From NCBI RefSeq assembly GCF_003711225.1, contig NZ_CP031030.1:2108001-2172000 (forward strand): 64,000 nucleotides of DNA. Direction: 5' to 3'. Both the position numbers and the translations under genes were made by a program. This document shows, one piece after another, positions 16,107-24,371 of the stretch. The DNA is from Runella sp. SP2. Lineage in GTDB: Bacteria; Bacteroidota; Bacteroidia; Cytophagales; Spirosomataceae. Within the stretch, counting starts at the first letter, position 1, and each line of letters begins with the position of its first letter. The notes under the pieces are model-generated. The model ran no database searches. It was not told the DNA's origin and was given only the letters and a program-made list of their open reading frames with translations.

Positions 16107-16658
16107 TTACTCAAAAAAAGTACTTAATTTTTGTTTGCGTGCCATGCGCATAATAGATTCAGAGTTGTTGTAGCTTGCTACATCTTCCAGCGGAACCCAG
16201 ACCAAGTTTTTGGATTCATTGTTGATTTTTAAGGGTATAGCCTTATTGGCACGCAGCAAGAAACGGATATCGTAGTGAAAATGGGCGGGATCTTTTGTGT
16301 TTGCAGGGATTAAATGAACATCTACATCGTAGATTGAATCAGACACGACTTCAACAGACTCTAGGCCCGTTTCTTCTTGAGCTTCCTTAATTGCTACCTG
16401 TAATATGTTCCATTCGCCGTCGGCATGGCCACCAGGTTGAAACCAGCGGTCGAGTTTTCGATGGTGCATCAGCAGGACAAACTGCCCTGTTTCGTCCACC
16501 ACCCAAGCAGAACCTGTGATGTGACCAATCGGGAGCGAGCGTTCAAAACAGGCAGGATTTTGTTTCACAAATTCAATGGTTTCGAACCACATGCGTTGTT
16601 CTTCGGGCTCGGTAGGTTGGTATGCTTGGAGAAGTTGAAGGAGTGGAGTACGGTTCAT
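16107..16658 (-). CDS. NUDIX hydrolase
   Basis: Hydrolyses a nucleoside diphosphate linked to another moiety; the exact substrate cannot be read from the sequence. The Nudix box is visible as GGHADGEWNILQVAIKEAQEETGLE in two parts, GGHADGEWN and KEAQEETGLE, with the Arg of the REUXEE core replaced by Lys. It is preceded by HHRKLDRWFQPGG, typical of the larger Nudix subfamily. I use the ATG at 16658 (MNRTPLLQLLQ); another ATG lies 7 codons earlier. About 183 residues. Confidence 0.9.
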   Translation of the reverse strand: MNRTPLLQLLQAYQPTEPEEQRMWFETIEFVKQNPACFERSLPIGHITGSAWVVDETGQFVLLMHHRKLDRWFQPGGHADGEWNILQVAIKEAQEETGLESVEVVSDSIYDVDVHLIPANTKDPAHFHYDIRFLLRANKAIPLKINNESKNLVWVPLEDVASYNNSESIMRMARKQKLSTFFE

Positions 16659-16772
16659 GAGTTTGTTATAATTGCACAATATTCAGAGACGAAGGTATGG
16701 AATCTATCACATTCTTTTCCGTATCTTCGCCTCGAAAATTTCCCAAAATTATCTAATAAAATACCTAAAAAG

Positions 16773-17645
16773 ATGAAAAAATCGTTGGTAATCACCGCTT
16801 TAACGTTTGTTAGCGGTATGGCTATGGCCCAAATCCGTACCCCACAACCTAGTCCAGCTGCGACAGTGATGCAAACTGTAGGAGTCACTGACATTACAGT
16901 AAAATATTCTCGCCCAGCCGTAAAAGGACGTGAGGTGTTTGGAAAACTTGTTCCTTATGGACAGTTTTGGCGCACGGGTGCCAACCAAGCAACTGCCATT
17001 GAGTTTTCAACGGATATTATGTTGGATGGTAAAACTGTACCAGCGGGTAAGTACTTCCTTTACAGCATTCCAAATGCGGATGCGTGGACGGTAATTATCA
17101 ACAAATCAGCGGCTACTGCGCCCGAACAATACAAACAAGCGGACGACGTGGCCCGTATATCGGTGAAACCTGAGCAATCAGCGATGACAGAATCGTTTGA
17201 AATTGGTTTCTCAAACATTACAGACTCTACGGCTAATCTGGACATCAAGTGGGACAAAATTAAAGTAAGTCCATTGTTGGCAATTCCTACGACTAAAATC
17301 GTGGAAACAGCCATTGATAAAGCAGCGGAAGCAAGTGCTAACAATATGAATGCGGGAGCAACGTATTTGTTGGGCAAAGGAAGTAACCTCCAAAAAGCCC
17401 TTTCGATGGTCAACCAAGCGGTTGCTTACAAAGAGACTTTCCGTAACGTTTGGACCAAAGCCCAGATTTTGGCCAAGTTGGGTAACTTTGCTGAAGCAGC
17501 ACCGTTGGCGAAAAAAGCGTTGGATTTGGGTCAGTCGAGCAACGATACTTCTTTCCCATTCTTTAAAGATGCCATCGAAAAAGGCGCCGCTGAGTTTGCC
17601 TCAAAAATTCCAGTGCCTGTGTTGCCTACTAAGAAGAAAAAGTAA
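16773..17645 (+). CDS. DUF2911 family exported protein
   Basis: From the ATG at 16773 the product has 290 residues with a signal peptide (MKKSLVITALTFVSGMAMAQ). Residues 25-165 carry the DUF2911 pattern (VGVTDITVKYSRPAVKGREV, FGKLVPYGQFWRTGANQATA, AGKYFLYSIP, WTVIINK). The C-terminal third looks TPR-like (NLQKALSMVNQAVAYKETFRN, AKLGNFAEAAPLAKKALDLG) and ends in a Lys tail. The family is common in Bacteroidota, with no known biochemical role. The frame is open far upstream, overlapping the NUDIX gene on the other strand, but only this start gives a signal peptide. Confidence 0.88.
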   Translation: MKKSLVITALTFVSGMAMAQIRTPQPSPAATVMQTVGVTDITVKYSRPAVKGREVFGKLVPYGQFWRTGANQATAIEFSTDIMLDGKTVPAGKYFLYSIPNADAWTVIINKSAATAPEQYKQADDVARISVKPEQSAMTESFEIGFSNITDSTANLDIKWDKIKVSPLLAIPTTKIVETAIDKAAEASANNMNAGATYLLGKGSNLQKALSMVNQAVAYKETFRNVWTKAQILAKLGNFAEAAPLAKKALDLGQSSNDTSFPFFKDAIEKGAAEFASKIPVPVLPTKKKK

Positions 17646-17664
17646 AAATTTTCTCTGTGCCTCG

Positions 17665-17713
17665 CGTCTGACTATCGTCTAACGCGAGGTACACGTCAGA
17701 CGATAGTCAGACG
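17665..17713. repeat. Dispersed GTCAGACGATAGTCAGAC repeat, inverted pair
   Basis: CGTCTGACTATCGTCT (17665-17680) is perfectly complementary to AGACGATAGTCAGACG (17698-17713). The same core occurs at 59532-59550 as a single arm and at 60657-60713 as a longer inverted pair. Confidence 0.75.
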
Positions 17714-17734
17714 GGAAGCCTAATTTGCCATTTA

Positions 17735-17768
17735 CCAAAAAAGCCTCGTCTTCACGGGGCTTTTTTGG
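17735..17768. terminator. Bidirectional terminator between the DUF2911 and bifunctional nuclease genes
   Basis: CCAAAAAAGCC and GGCTTTTTTGG flank a CGT/ACG inner stem and a 4-nt CTTC loop, giving a nearly perfect hairpin with A and T tracts on both sides between two convergent genes. Confidence 0.88.
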
Positions 17769-17797
17769 TGAGCTATAATTTTAAAAAACAGGCGAAA

Positions 17798-18388
17798 TTA
17801 ATTCCGACGGGCTATTTCGTCACGAATTTTAGCGGCTTTTTCGTATTCTTCGTTGTTGAGAGATTGTTCCAACACTTTGTGAAGTTCTTCCAAACTCATG
17901 TTTTTGATTTGGTCAGTCCACGAACGTGGCTTTGACGACTGTACAATTTCTTCGATGGGTTCGTCGGCATCAGTTTGTGCGCCAGAGGTTATACCTGCTT
18001 CCGACAAAATGGTTTCGTACGTATAAATTGGCACATTGAAACGTAGTGCAATGGCTATGGCATCGGAAGGGCGCGCATCAATGACCGTATCACGAATGCC
18101 ATCAGTGCATTGCAAACGTGCGAAGAAGATACCTTCTTTTAAATCCGAAATAATAATCTCACTGACTGAATAATTGAATGCCTTTGCAAACGACTTGAAC
18201 AAGTCGTGGGTCATGGGACGATTGGGCTGGATTTTTTCTATTTCTATCGCAATGGCTTGCGCTTCAAACATCCCAATAATGATTGGTAAACGACGGTTCC
18301 CGTATTCTTCTCCCAACACCAAAGCAAACGAACCAGTTTGGGATTGGCTTGGGGAAAGCCCCAAAATTTCAAGTTTTATTTTTTCCAC
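17798..18388 (-). CDS. Bifunctional nuclease family protein (DUF151) with C-terminal UVR motif
   Basis: Residues 1-130 match the DUF151/bifunctional nuclease domain (KLEILGLSPSQSQTGSFALV, GNRRLPIIIGMFEAQAIAIE, VIDARPSDAIAIALRFNVPI). Residues about 160-196 form a UvrB/UvrC-type UVR helix hairpin (SLEELHKVLEQSLNNEEYEK, AAKIRDEIARRN). The founding plant protein has DNase and RNase activity; the bacterial role is unclear. I choose the GTG at 18388, giving MEKIKLEILGL, since family members start just before this strand; the frame extends 13 codons further upstream to an ATG without conserved sequence. Confidence 0.88.
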   Translation of the reverse strand: MEKIKLEILGLSPSQSQTGSFALVLGEEYGNRRLPIIIGMFEAQAIAIEIEKIQPNRPMTHDLFKSFAKAFNYSVSEIIISDLKEGIFFARLQCTDGIRDTVIDARPSDAIAIALRFNVPIYTYETILSEAGITSGAQTDADEPIEEIVQSSKPRSWTDQIKNMSLEELHKVLEQSLNNEEYEKAAKIRDEIARRN

Positions 18389-18434
18389 TATGATAAATGC
18401 TAAAGCACGGCTTTTTTTAGGACACAAAAATAAT

Positions 18435-18479
18435 AAACCTGCGGGGATTTGAAAAGGCTTTCTTTTCTCCCGCAGGTTT
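18435..18479. repeat. AAACCTGCGGG inverted repeat
   Basis: AAACCTGCGGG (18435-18445) is complementary to CCCGCAGGTTT (18469-18479), with a 23-nt loop. It is upstream of the DUF151 gene and therefore not its terminator. The AAACCT...AGGTTT form recalls the repeat at 1443-1494. Confidence 0.55.
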
Positions 18480-18499
18480 GTAACATTGGAACTTTCAAC

Positions 18500-18628
18500 G
18501 AAGTTTCAAATTAGTAAAAGACAAGAGGCAAATTAGCAAAGGCCAAGGGGCAAACTTGCAAAGGGCAAAAAAGCAAATTAGCAAGGGGCAAAGGGCGAGG
18601 GGCAAGCTTGCCTTTTGCCCCTTGCCTT
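18500..18628. repeat. Purine-rich degenerate tandem repeat ending in a hairpin after etfA
   Basis: Short units of the type GCAAATTAGCAAAGGCCAAGG recur about six times with variation. The last part (about 18596-18628, GAGGGGCAAG...CTTTTGCCCCTTGCC) can fold into a hairpin just after the etfA stop in the direction of etfA transcription and may act as its terminator. No gene is visible. Confidence 0.5.
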
Positions 18629-19594
18629 TTATTTACTCTCCTTCACAGCCTTAGTCAGGCGAGGTAAAATGTCAAAAACATCACCTACGATACCGTAATC
18701 GGCGGCTTTGAAAAATGGTGCTTCGGGGTCTTTGTTGATAGCCACAATCACTTTTGAAGAGTTGACGCCCGCTAAGTGCTGAATGGCTCCCGAAATTCCG
18801 CAAGCAATGTACAAATTAGGTGCAACTTTGATACCCGTTTGGCCAATGTGCTCGTGGTGAGGACGCCAGTCAAGGTCAGAAACTGGCTTTGAACAACCCG
18901 TGGCCGCACCAAGTGCCTGTGCCAAGTCGAGAAGCGGTTGCCAATGTTCAGGGCCTTTCATCCCACGTCCACCCGACACCACAATGTCTGCTTCGGTCAA
19001 CGACAACTCGCCGCTGGCTTTTTCTTGGCTGATTACTTTTGCCACAAAATCGCCACCACCAAGGGCAGGAGAGAAGCCAACAACCTCGGCACTTCCGCTG
19101 CCAGCAACGGCCTCAATGGCGTTTTTCTTAATGCCCAAAATTTTGATTGCTCCTTTAACCGCGACTGTTGCAAAAGCTTTGCCTGTATAAATACTGCGTT
19201 TTACTTTAAAACCGTCGGTCAAATCTGGTAACTCAGTGACGCCTGATACAATGCTTGCGCCTAATTTAGCGGCGGCACGTGCCCCCATCGAATCACACAA
19301 ACCTGATTTTGGTAAAATAACTACCTCAGCTCCTTCCTGTTGAACTGCGGCGGCCAATACCGAGGCGTAAGCCATGGCATTCTCAGTGGCTAATTCTGAC
19401 GCGTTGGCGTGCAAAACTTTGCTGGCTCCGTACGCACCTGCGGAGGCTAGTTCTGAAGTTTCGGCGTTGCCAATGGCCAAAACAGTGGCGGTAGTTCCTT
19501 TTACTTTGGCAATTTCTGCTCCGTACGCAACGGCTTCTAAAGATGTTTTTTTGATACTACCGTTATCGAGTTCTACAAATATTAAAATTGACAT
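18629..19594 (-). CDS. etfA: Electron transfer flavoprotein, alpha subunit
   Basis: FAD-containing subunit that passes electrons from acyl-CoA dehydrogenases toward the quinone pool. The 321 residues show the N-terminal ETF domain (MSILIFVELDNGSIKKTSLE) and the C-terminal FAD-binding domain with VSGGRGMKGPEHW, GCSKPVSDLDWRPHHEHIGQ, TGIKVAPNLYIACGISGAIQH and VIVAINKDPEAPFFKAADYG. It lies 36 bases after etfB on the same strand, so the two form an operon. The enoyl-CoA isomerase-type gene at 37024-37833 and the 3-hydroxyacyl-CoA dehydrogenase at 54800 indicate the strain has fatty acid oxidation. Confidence 0.97.
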   Translation of the reverse strand: MSILIFVELDNGSIKKTSLEAVAYGAEIAKVKGTTATVLAIGNAETSELASAGAYGASKVLHANASELATENAMAYASVLAAAVQQEGAEVVILPKSGLCDSMGARAAAKLGASIVSGVTELPDLTDGFKVKRSIYTGKAFATVAVKGAIKILGIKKNAIEAVAGSGSAEVVGFSPALGGGDFVAKVISQEKASGELSLTEADIVVSGGRGMKGPEHWQPLLDLAQALGAATGCSKPVSDLDWRPHHEHIGQTGIKVAPNLYIACGISGAIQHLAGVNSSKVIVAINKDPEAPFFKAADYGIVGDVFDILPRLTKAVKESK

Positions 19595-19630
19595 GATTTC
19601 TAAGTTTTTGCGTTTGAAAATTGACAGTTT

Positions 19631-20368
19631 TTACAACACCTTCGCTTCGGTTTTGAGCAATGAAATGAGGGTTTCTGCTTGGTCGGCAGGAATCATCTTA
19701 CAAGCACCTTTAGGGGCTGGCAAGGTGTATTTGTCCAAGGTTGCAAGCTCGTCAACGGCCACTGGCTCAACCACTTTAAGGGGCTTCGTACGGGCAGTCA
19801 TAATTCCGCGCATGTTAGGGATTTTCCACTCAGCAATGGGTTCTTGGCAGCCGAGTACCAAAGGAAGTGGCGCTTCTAAGTTTTCTTTACCACCCTCAAT
19901 TTCACGGGCAAACTTGGCAGTTGAACCTTCAATATCAAGTTTCATCACAGGAGAAAACGACGGAATGCCAAGCATTTCACCTACTAAACTGTGAACAACA
20001 CCACTGTTAAAATCAATGGATTCGCGTCCCATTAAAATCAAATCGTAGCTACCTTCTTTGGCAATAGCGGCAATTTGGGCAGCGGTAAAGTAGGAGTCTT
20101 GTGGGTCGCAGTTGACACGAATGGCATCGTCGGCACCAATGGCCAATGCTTTACGGATTTGAGGGTCACTTTCGGCTTCGCCGACGTTCAAAACGGTGAT
20201 GGTTCCTCCCAGCTTTTCTTTCAATTCAACGGCTCTGGCAAGGGCGTAGTCATCGTATGGGCCGATGATGTACTGCACGCCTGCTTTGTTAAATTTAGTG
20301 TCATTTTCGGTAAAACTGATTTTGGCCGTTGTATCAGGTACGTTGGTAATGCAAACTAAAATTTTCAT
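19631..20368 (-). CDS. etfB: Electron transfer flavoprotein, beta subunit
   Basis: AMP-binding partner of EtfA. The 245 residues contain MKILVCITNVPDTTAKISF, NPYDDYALARA-like IGPYDDYALARAVELKEKLG, LMGRESIDFNSGVVHSLVGE, LGCQEPIAEWKIPNMRGIM and a C-terminal helix that wraps EtfA. First gene of an etfBA operon. The upstream region to the divergent TPR gene is about 108 bases and AT-rich. Identification is firm by motif and context. Confidence 0.96.
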   Translation of the reverse strand: MKILVCITNVPDTTAKISFTENDTKFNKAGVQYIIGPYDDYALARAVELKEKLGGTITVLNVGEAESDPQIRKALAIGADDAIRVNCDPQDSYFTAAQIAAIAKEGSYDLILMGRESIDFNSGVVHSLVGEMLGIPSFSPVMKLDIEGSTAKFAREIEGGKENLEAPLPLVLGCQEPIAEWKIPNMRGIMTARTKPLKVVEPVAVDELATLDKYTLPAPKGACKMIPADQAETLISLLKTEAKVL

Positions 20369-20476
20369 GTGCTTCGTCGGGATTATTTGAAATATAACTT
20401 TAAGGAGATTTATTTTGTTGGTGCAAATATATAAAGCGCAAGTTTTAAAAATAGTATGCTTGCATAATAATTTTTT

Positions 20477-20806
20477 ATGAACAATAACCGACTCGAATTA
20501 CTGCTTCAATTTTACGAAGAAGATTCTCAAGACCCTTTCAATGCGTATGCGTTGGCGATGGAGTATCTAAACAAAGACACGGCAAAGGCCAAAGTATATT
20601 TTGATACTTTGCTGGAGGAGCATCCTTCTTATTTAGCAACGTATTACCATGCCGCGGCGTTGTATGCGGCCCTCGAAAACCTCGAACGGGCCGAAGCACT
20701 ATACCAAAAAGGGATGCAACTGGCTATCCAACAACAAAATACCAAAACATACCAAGAGCTACAACGCGCACACCGCCAATTTTTAGATGAACAAGAAGAT
20801 TGGTAA
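20477..20806 (+). CDS. Small TPR protein
   Basis: A 109-residue cytoplasmic protein made almost only of tetratricopeptide-like helices (DPFNAYALAMEYLNKDTAKA, HPSYLATYYHAAALYAALEN, ERAEALYQKGMQLAIQQQN). It is divergent from etfB and upstream of miaB on the same strand, with 117 bases between, including its own likely miaB promoter. TPR repeats mediate protein-protein contacts; the partner is unknown. Confidence 0.8.
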   Translation: MNNNRLELLLQFYEEDSQDPFNAYALAMEYLNKDTAKAKVYFDTLLEEHPSYLATYYHAAALYAALENLERAEALYQKGMQLAIQQQNTKTYQELQRAHRQFLDEQEDW

Positions 20807-20884
20807 AGCTCAGCAACCTGGGGAGTGAACCCCTTAAAGTTTGTTAAACTCTGCCACTTTGTCAGTTTTGTCGTCTATAATTTG

Positions 20885-20892
20885 TACCTTTG
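20885..20892 (+). promoter_or_regulatory. Candidate -7 promoter element of the miaB operon
   Basis: TACCTTTG matches TAnnTTTG and lies 31 bases before the miaB ATG, with TTTG phrases upstream. This suggests a housekeeping-type promoter for miaB and the genes behind it. Confidence 0.45.
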
Positions 20893-20923
20893 TGGTTCAA
20901 TTTTTTTTTAACGAATTATTGGA

Positions 20924-22363
20924 ATGATTACCTCAACATTAAAAATATTGTCGGAAAGCGATAAAGAGGCGTGCGAAGTCGTGAAAGTGAGTGAAGAAGA
21001 ATTGGCGGCAGGAAAAAAACGGCTGTTTATAGAAAGCTATGGCTGTCAGATGAATTTTTCGGACAGCGAGATTGTCGCCGCAGTGATGCGTAACGCTGAT
21101 TTTGCTACTACATCTTCTGAAGACATGGCCGATGTCGTTTTCTTAAATACCTGTTCAATCCGTGATAACGCCGAGCAGAAAGTTAGAAACCGATTGAAGC
21201 ACCTCAACACGTTGAAGAAAAAACGCCCAGGTATGATTGTGGGTGTGTTGGGATGTATGGCAGAGCGCCTAAAAACCAAGCTCTTGGAAGAAGAAAAAAT
21301 TGTGGACATCGTGGCAGGGCCTGACTCGTACCGCGATTTGCCAAGGTTGGTAGAGGAAGCAGAAACGGGACAAAAAGCAGTAAACGTATTTCTTTCTCGC
21401 GAAGAAACCTATGCCGATATATCACCGATTCGCCTCAATTCCAACGGCATTACGGCTTATATCAGTATCATGCGTGGATGCGATAATATGTGTAGCTTCT
21501 GCGTAGTACCTTATACCCGTGGACGTGAGCGTAGCCGCGATCCCTTTAGCGTAGTTCGTGAAGCACAACAACTCTTTGATGAAGGCTACCGTGAAGTAAC
21601 GCTTTTGGGTCAAAATGTGGATTCATATAAGTATAGCCCCCCAACCCCCGATGGGGGAGAAGGGCAAAAGGTGAATTTTGCACAGTTGTTGGAAATGGTA
21701 GCGACCATTAGCCCAGATTTGCGCGTACGTTTTAGTACTTCACACCCTAAAGACATCACCGATGACGTACTTTGGACAATGAAAAAGTACGAAAACATCT
21801 GCAAATACATCCACTTGCCAGCGCAAAGCGGAAACAGTCGCGTGCTGAAAATTATGAACCGTACCTATGACCGCGAATGGTACATCCAAAAAATTGACCG
21901 TATTCGTGAGATTTTAGGGGTGGATTGTGGTATTTCAACGGATATGATTACGGGCTTTTGTTCGGAAACGGAAGAAGAACATCAAGATACGTTGACGCTG
22001 ATGGAGTACGTAAAATACGATTATGCGTACATGTTTGCTTACTCAGAACGCCCAGGAACACCAGCTGCCAAAAAACTCAAAGATGACATTGCGGAGGACG
22101 TAAAAAAACGCCGTTTGCAAGAAGTAATTGCGATTCAATTGCAGCACTCTGGCGAGCGTAATCAGTTGGCAGTGGGTAAAATCCATAAAGTGTTGGTAGA
22201 AGGACCATCAAAGCGTTCGGACGACTTCTTGTGTGGCCGCAATGACCAAAATAAAGTGGTGGTATTCCCGAAAGAAAATTTCAAAAAAGGAGACTACGTA
22301 CAAGTATTAGTAACAGAATGTTCGTCGGCTACTTTGATTGGCCATGTGGTAGAAACAGCTTAG
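20924..22363 (+). CDS. miaB: tRNA-2-methylthio-N6-dimethylallyladenosine synthase
   Basis: Radical-SAM enzyme that adds the methylthio group to i6A37 of tRNAs. The 479 residues contain the N-terminal UPF0004 domain with three cluster cysteines ([39 protein letters not shown]), the radical-SAM motif [20 protein letters not shown], and a C-terminal TRAM domain ([20 protein letters not shown] to [20 protein letters not shown]). Six bases separate it from the sigma-54 activator, so it leads an operon running through lptE. No key residue is missing. Confidence 0.97.
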   Translation: MITSTLKILSESDKEACEVVKVSEEELAAGKKRLFIESYGCQMNFSDSEIVAAVMRNADFATTSSEDMADVVFLNTCSIRDNAEQKVRNRLKHLNTLKKKRPGMIVGVLGCMAERLKTKLLEEEKIVDIVAGPDSYRDLPRLVEEAETGQKAVNVFLSREETYADISPIRLNSNGITAYISIMRGCDNMCSFCVVPYTRGRERSRDPFSVVREAQQLFDEGYREVTLLGQNVDSYKYSPPTPDGGEGQKVNFAQLLEMVATISPDLRVRFSTSHPKDITDDVLWTMKKYENICKYIHLPAQSGNSRVLKIMNRTYDREWYIQKIDRIREILGVDCGISTDMITGFCSETEEEHQDTLTLMEYVKYDYAYMFAYSERPGTPAAKKLKDDIAEDVKKRRLQEVIAIQLQHSGERNQLAVGKIHKVLVEGPSKRSDDFLCGRNDQNKVVVFPKENFKKGDYVQVLVTECSSATLIGHVVETA

Positions 22364-22369
22364 GATACA

Positions 22370-23716
22370 ATGACAAACCCTGAAATTCAATCCATTAAAA
22401 ACCGTTTTGGCATTATCGGGAATGCACCTGCCCTCAACTACGCCCTTAACGTAGCGATGCAAGTAGCCGCCACCGATTTGACAGTGCTCATAACGGGAGA
22501 AAGTGGAAGTGGGAAAGAGTCGTTTTCTAAGATTATTCACAATCTTAGTTCACGTAAACATGGCCCATTTATTGCCATCAACTGCGGCGCAATTCCCGAG
22601 GGAACCATTGACTCTGAGTTGTTTGGCCACGTGAAAGGTTCGTTTACGGGAGCTATCGAAGACCGTAAAGGATATTTTGAAATTACCAACGGTGGTACAA
22701 TTTTCTTGGACGAGATCGCAGAAATGCCTGTTGGTACTCAAGCACGTTTGTTGCGGGTATTGGAAAACAAGGAATTTATCCGTGTGGGATCATCGGCAGT
22801 ACAAAAAACCGATGTTCGTGTGGTAGCGGCAACAAACGTAAATTTGATTGACGCAGTGCAGCGTGGTAAATTTCGCGAGGATTTGTATTATCGTCTCAAT
22901 ACAGTGCCGATTGCCGTGCCACCCCTTCGTGAACGGGGAAGCGACATAGATTTATTGTTTCGAAAATTTACTTCTGACTTTGCAGAAAGGTACCGAATCG
23001 CACCCGTAACGCTTACGAACGAAGGGAAAGAAATGCTAATTAGTTATAATTTCCCAGGAAATATTCGTCAGTTAAAAAACATTGCCGAGCAAATCCAAAT
23101 CTTAGAAGCGGAAAATAAAGTGCCAATTACGCCGCAAGTGTTGGTAAAATACTTACCCAATTACGCATCAACGACGCGTTCGATGACGTTTTTAGGAGCA
23201 GGAGGAAACAATGCTGGTGCGGGGGAGTCATTTAATGAGCGAGAATTGTTGTACAAAATTTTGTTTGACATGCGGCGCGACATGAATGACCTCAAAAAGC
23301 TGGTTTTGAAGCTGTTGAGTGGCGATGCCCACCACGGAGAGATTTTGCGCGAACATGGTAGTCTATTTAGTAGTATAGAAGCCGACACGCAGCCTTTATC
23401 AGAAACCACGAAACTGTTGCCAAGTGGAACAGCCCTCAGTGCATCCGCAACGCAGCATTCATCTGGGGCAATGTCGAATAATACGCCTAATATTATTCAG
23501 ATTTCCCCTTACGATAGCATGGATAATGAGGTAGTGGATATTTCTCACGAATCAGCGGAGGATGAGTCGCTCTCCTTGGAACATAAAGAGAAAGAGATGA
23601 TTGTGAAGGCTTTACAACGCAGCGCTGGTAAACGCAAATACGCAGCGCAAGCCCTCGGAATTTCAGAACGAACATTGTACCGTAAGATAAAACAGTATGA
23701 TATTGAAGAAGATTAG
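22370..23716 (+). CDS. Sigma-54-dependent transcriptional activator without receiver domain
   Basis: AAA+ enhancer-binding protein of 448 residues. Visible are Walker A GESGSGKE, the sigma-54 contact loop GSFTGA (Ser in place of the usual Ala in GAFTGA), Walker B GTIFLDEIAEMP, the sensor arginine region PPLRERGSDI and a C-terminal Fis-type helix-turn-helix (KRKYAAQALGISERTLYRKI). There is almost no N-terminal regulatory domain, so activity must be set by expression or a partner. A long Ser/Asn-rich linker (about residues 265-400) separates AAA+ and HTH. It is coupled to miaB upstream and overlaps lptE by 20 bases. Confidence 0.93.
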   Translation: MTNPEIQSIKNRFGIIGNAPALNYALNVAMQVAATDLTVLITGESGSGKESFSKIIHNLSSRKHGPFIAINCGAIPEGTIDSELFGHVKGSFTGAIEDRKGYFEITNGGTIFLDEIAEMPVGTQARLLRVLENKEFIRVGSSAVQKTDVRVVAATNVNLIDAVQRGKFREDLYYRLNTVPIAVPPLRERGSDIDLLFRKFTSDFAERYRIAPVTLTNEGKEMLISYNFPGNIRQLKNIAEQIQILEAENKVPITPQVLVKYLPNYASTTRSMTFLGAGGNNAGAGESFNERELLYKILFDMRRDMNDLKKLVLKLLSGDAHHGEILREHGSLFSSIEADTQPLSETTKLLPSGTALSASATQHSSGAMSNNTPNIIQISPYDSMDNEVVDISHESAEDESLSLEHKEKEMIVKALQRSAGKRKYAAQALGISERTLYRKIKQYDIEED

Positions 23717-24347
23717 TTTTCGGTTTCCTGTTTCGGGTTTCCTGTTTCGGGTTTTGAGTTTGGGGTTTCCTGTTTTTGGATTTCGGGCTTTAACTCTAAA
23801 CCCTAAACTTCAAACCGTAAACCCTAACCCCCCAACTTCAAACCGTAAACTCCAAACCGTAAACCTGGTATTCCTAACGACTCTTTGTGTTTGGTTGTCA
23901 GGCTGTTATTCTTTTAGAGGAACAACCCTTTCGCCCGATATAAAAAGTGTGACGATTACAAACTTTACGATGGGAACCGCAGGGGGGCCAGCCAACATGG
24001 CATTGCAGTTCAATGAAAAAATGAAGGAGTATTACCAGCGTAATACCAGTTTGGCGTTATTGCCGCTAAACGGCGATTTGCAGTTGGAGGGTTCTATTAC
24101 TGCCTATGAAGTTACTCCTGCGGCACCTACGGCCAATGACCAAGCAGCACTCAACCGACTTACAATAACGATTCAAGTAAAGTTTACCAACAACAAAGAC
24201 GAAGAAAAGAACTTCGATCAAAGTTTTTCATTCTTCAAAGATTTTCCTCAAAGTCAGACACTAAGCCAAGTAGAGAGCCGACTTGTACCCCAAATTTTGG
24301 ATCAAATTGTCCAAGATATTTTTAATAAGTCGGCAGGAGATTGGTAG
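23697..24347 (+). CDS. lptE: LPS-assembly lipoprotein LptE with repeat-extended N-terminus
   Basis: Outer-membrane lipoprotein that plugs the LptD barrel during LPS insertion. The mature part starts at a lipobox-like LSGC and continues CYSFRGTTLSPDIKSVTITN, FNEKMKEYYQRNTSLALLP and VPQILDQIVQDIFNKSAGDW, as in Bacteroidota LptE. The ATG at 23697 lies inside the end of the sigma-54 activator gene and gives a leader of about 70 residues before the cysteine. That is far longer than a normal signal peptide, because 23715-23870 consists of degenerate simple repeats. A non-ATG start close to NLVFLTTLCVWLSGC would be biologically more normal. Confidence 0.82.
   Translation: MILKKISFRFPVSGFLFRVLSLGFPVFGFRALTLNPKLQTVNPNPPTSNRKLQTVNLVFLTTLCVWLSGCYSFRGTTLSPDIKSVTITNFTMGTAGGPANMALQFNEKMKEYYQRNTSLALLPLNGDLQLEGSITAYEVTPAAPTANDQAALNRLTITIQVKFTNNKDEEKNFDQSFSFFKDFPQSQTLSQVESRLVPQILDQIVQDIFNKSAGDW
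23715..23870 (+). repeat. Degenerate simple repeats at the 5' end of lptE
   Basis: First half: repeated GTTTCGGGTTTCCT units. Second half: repeated AACTTCAAACCGTAAACCCT units. Both are translated in frame as part of the lptE leader if the ATG at 23697 is used. The two halves are roughly complementary in composition (GGTTT against AAACC), so the RNA could fold back over the lptE start. Confidence 0.7.
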
Positions 24348-24371
24348 GTTTTGTATAAAACGACCCCATAT

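Noticed and set aside
18500..18628. Possible CRISPR array because of repeated GCAAATTAGCAAAGG units
   Set aside because: Units are short, degenerate and without unique spacers of constant length, and no cas gene is present; it is low-complexity repeat.
23715..23870. Telomere-like CCCTAAA motifs
   Set aside because: Only isolated matches inside a degenerate repeat of a bacterial gene start; there is no linear replicon evidence.
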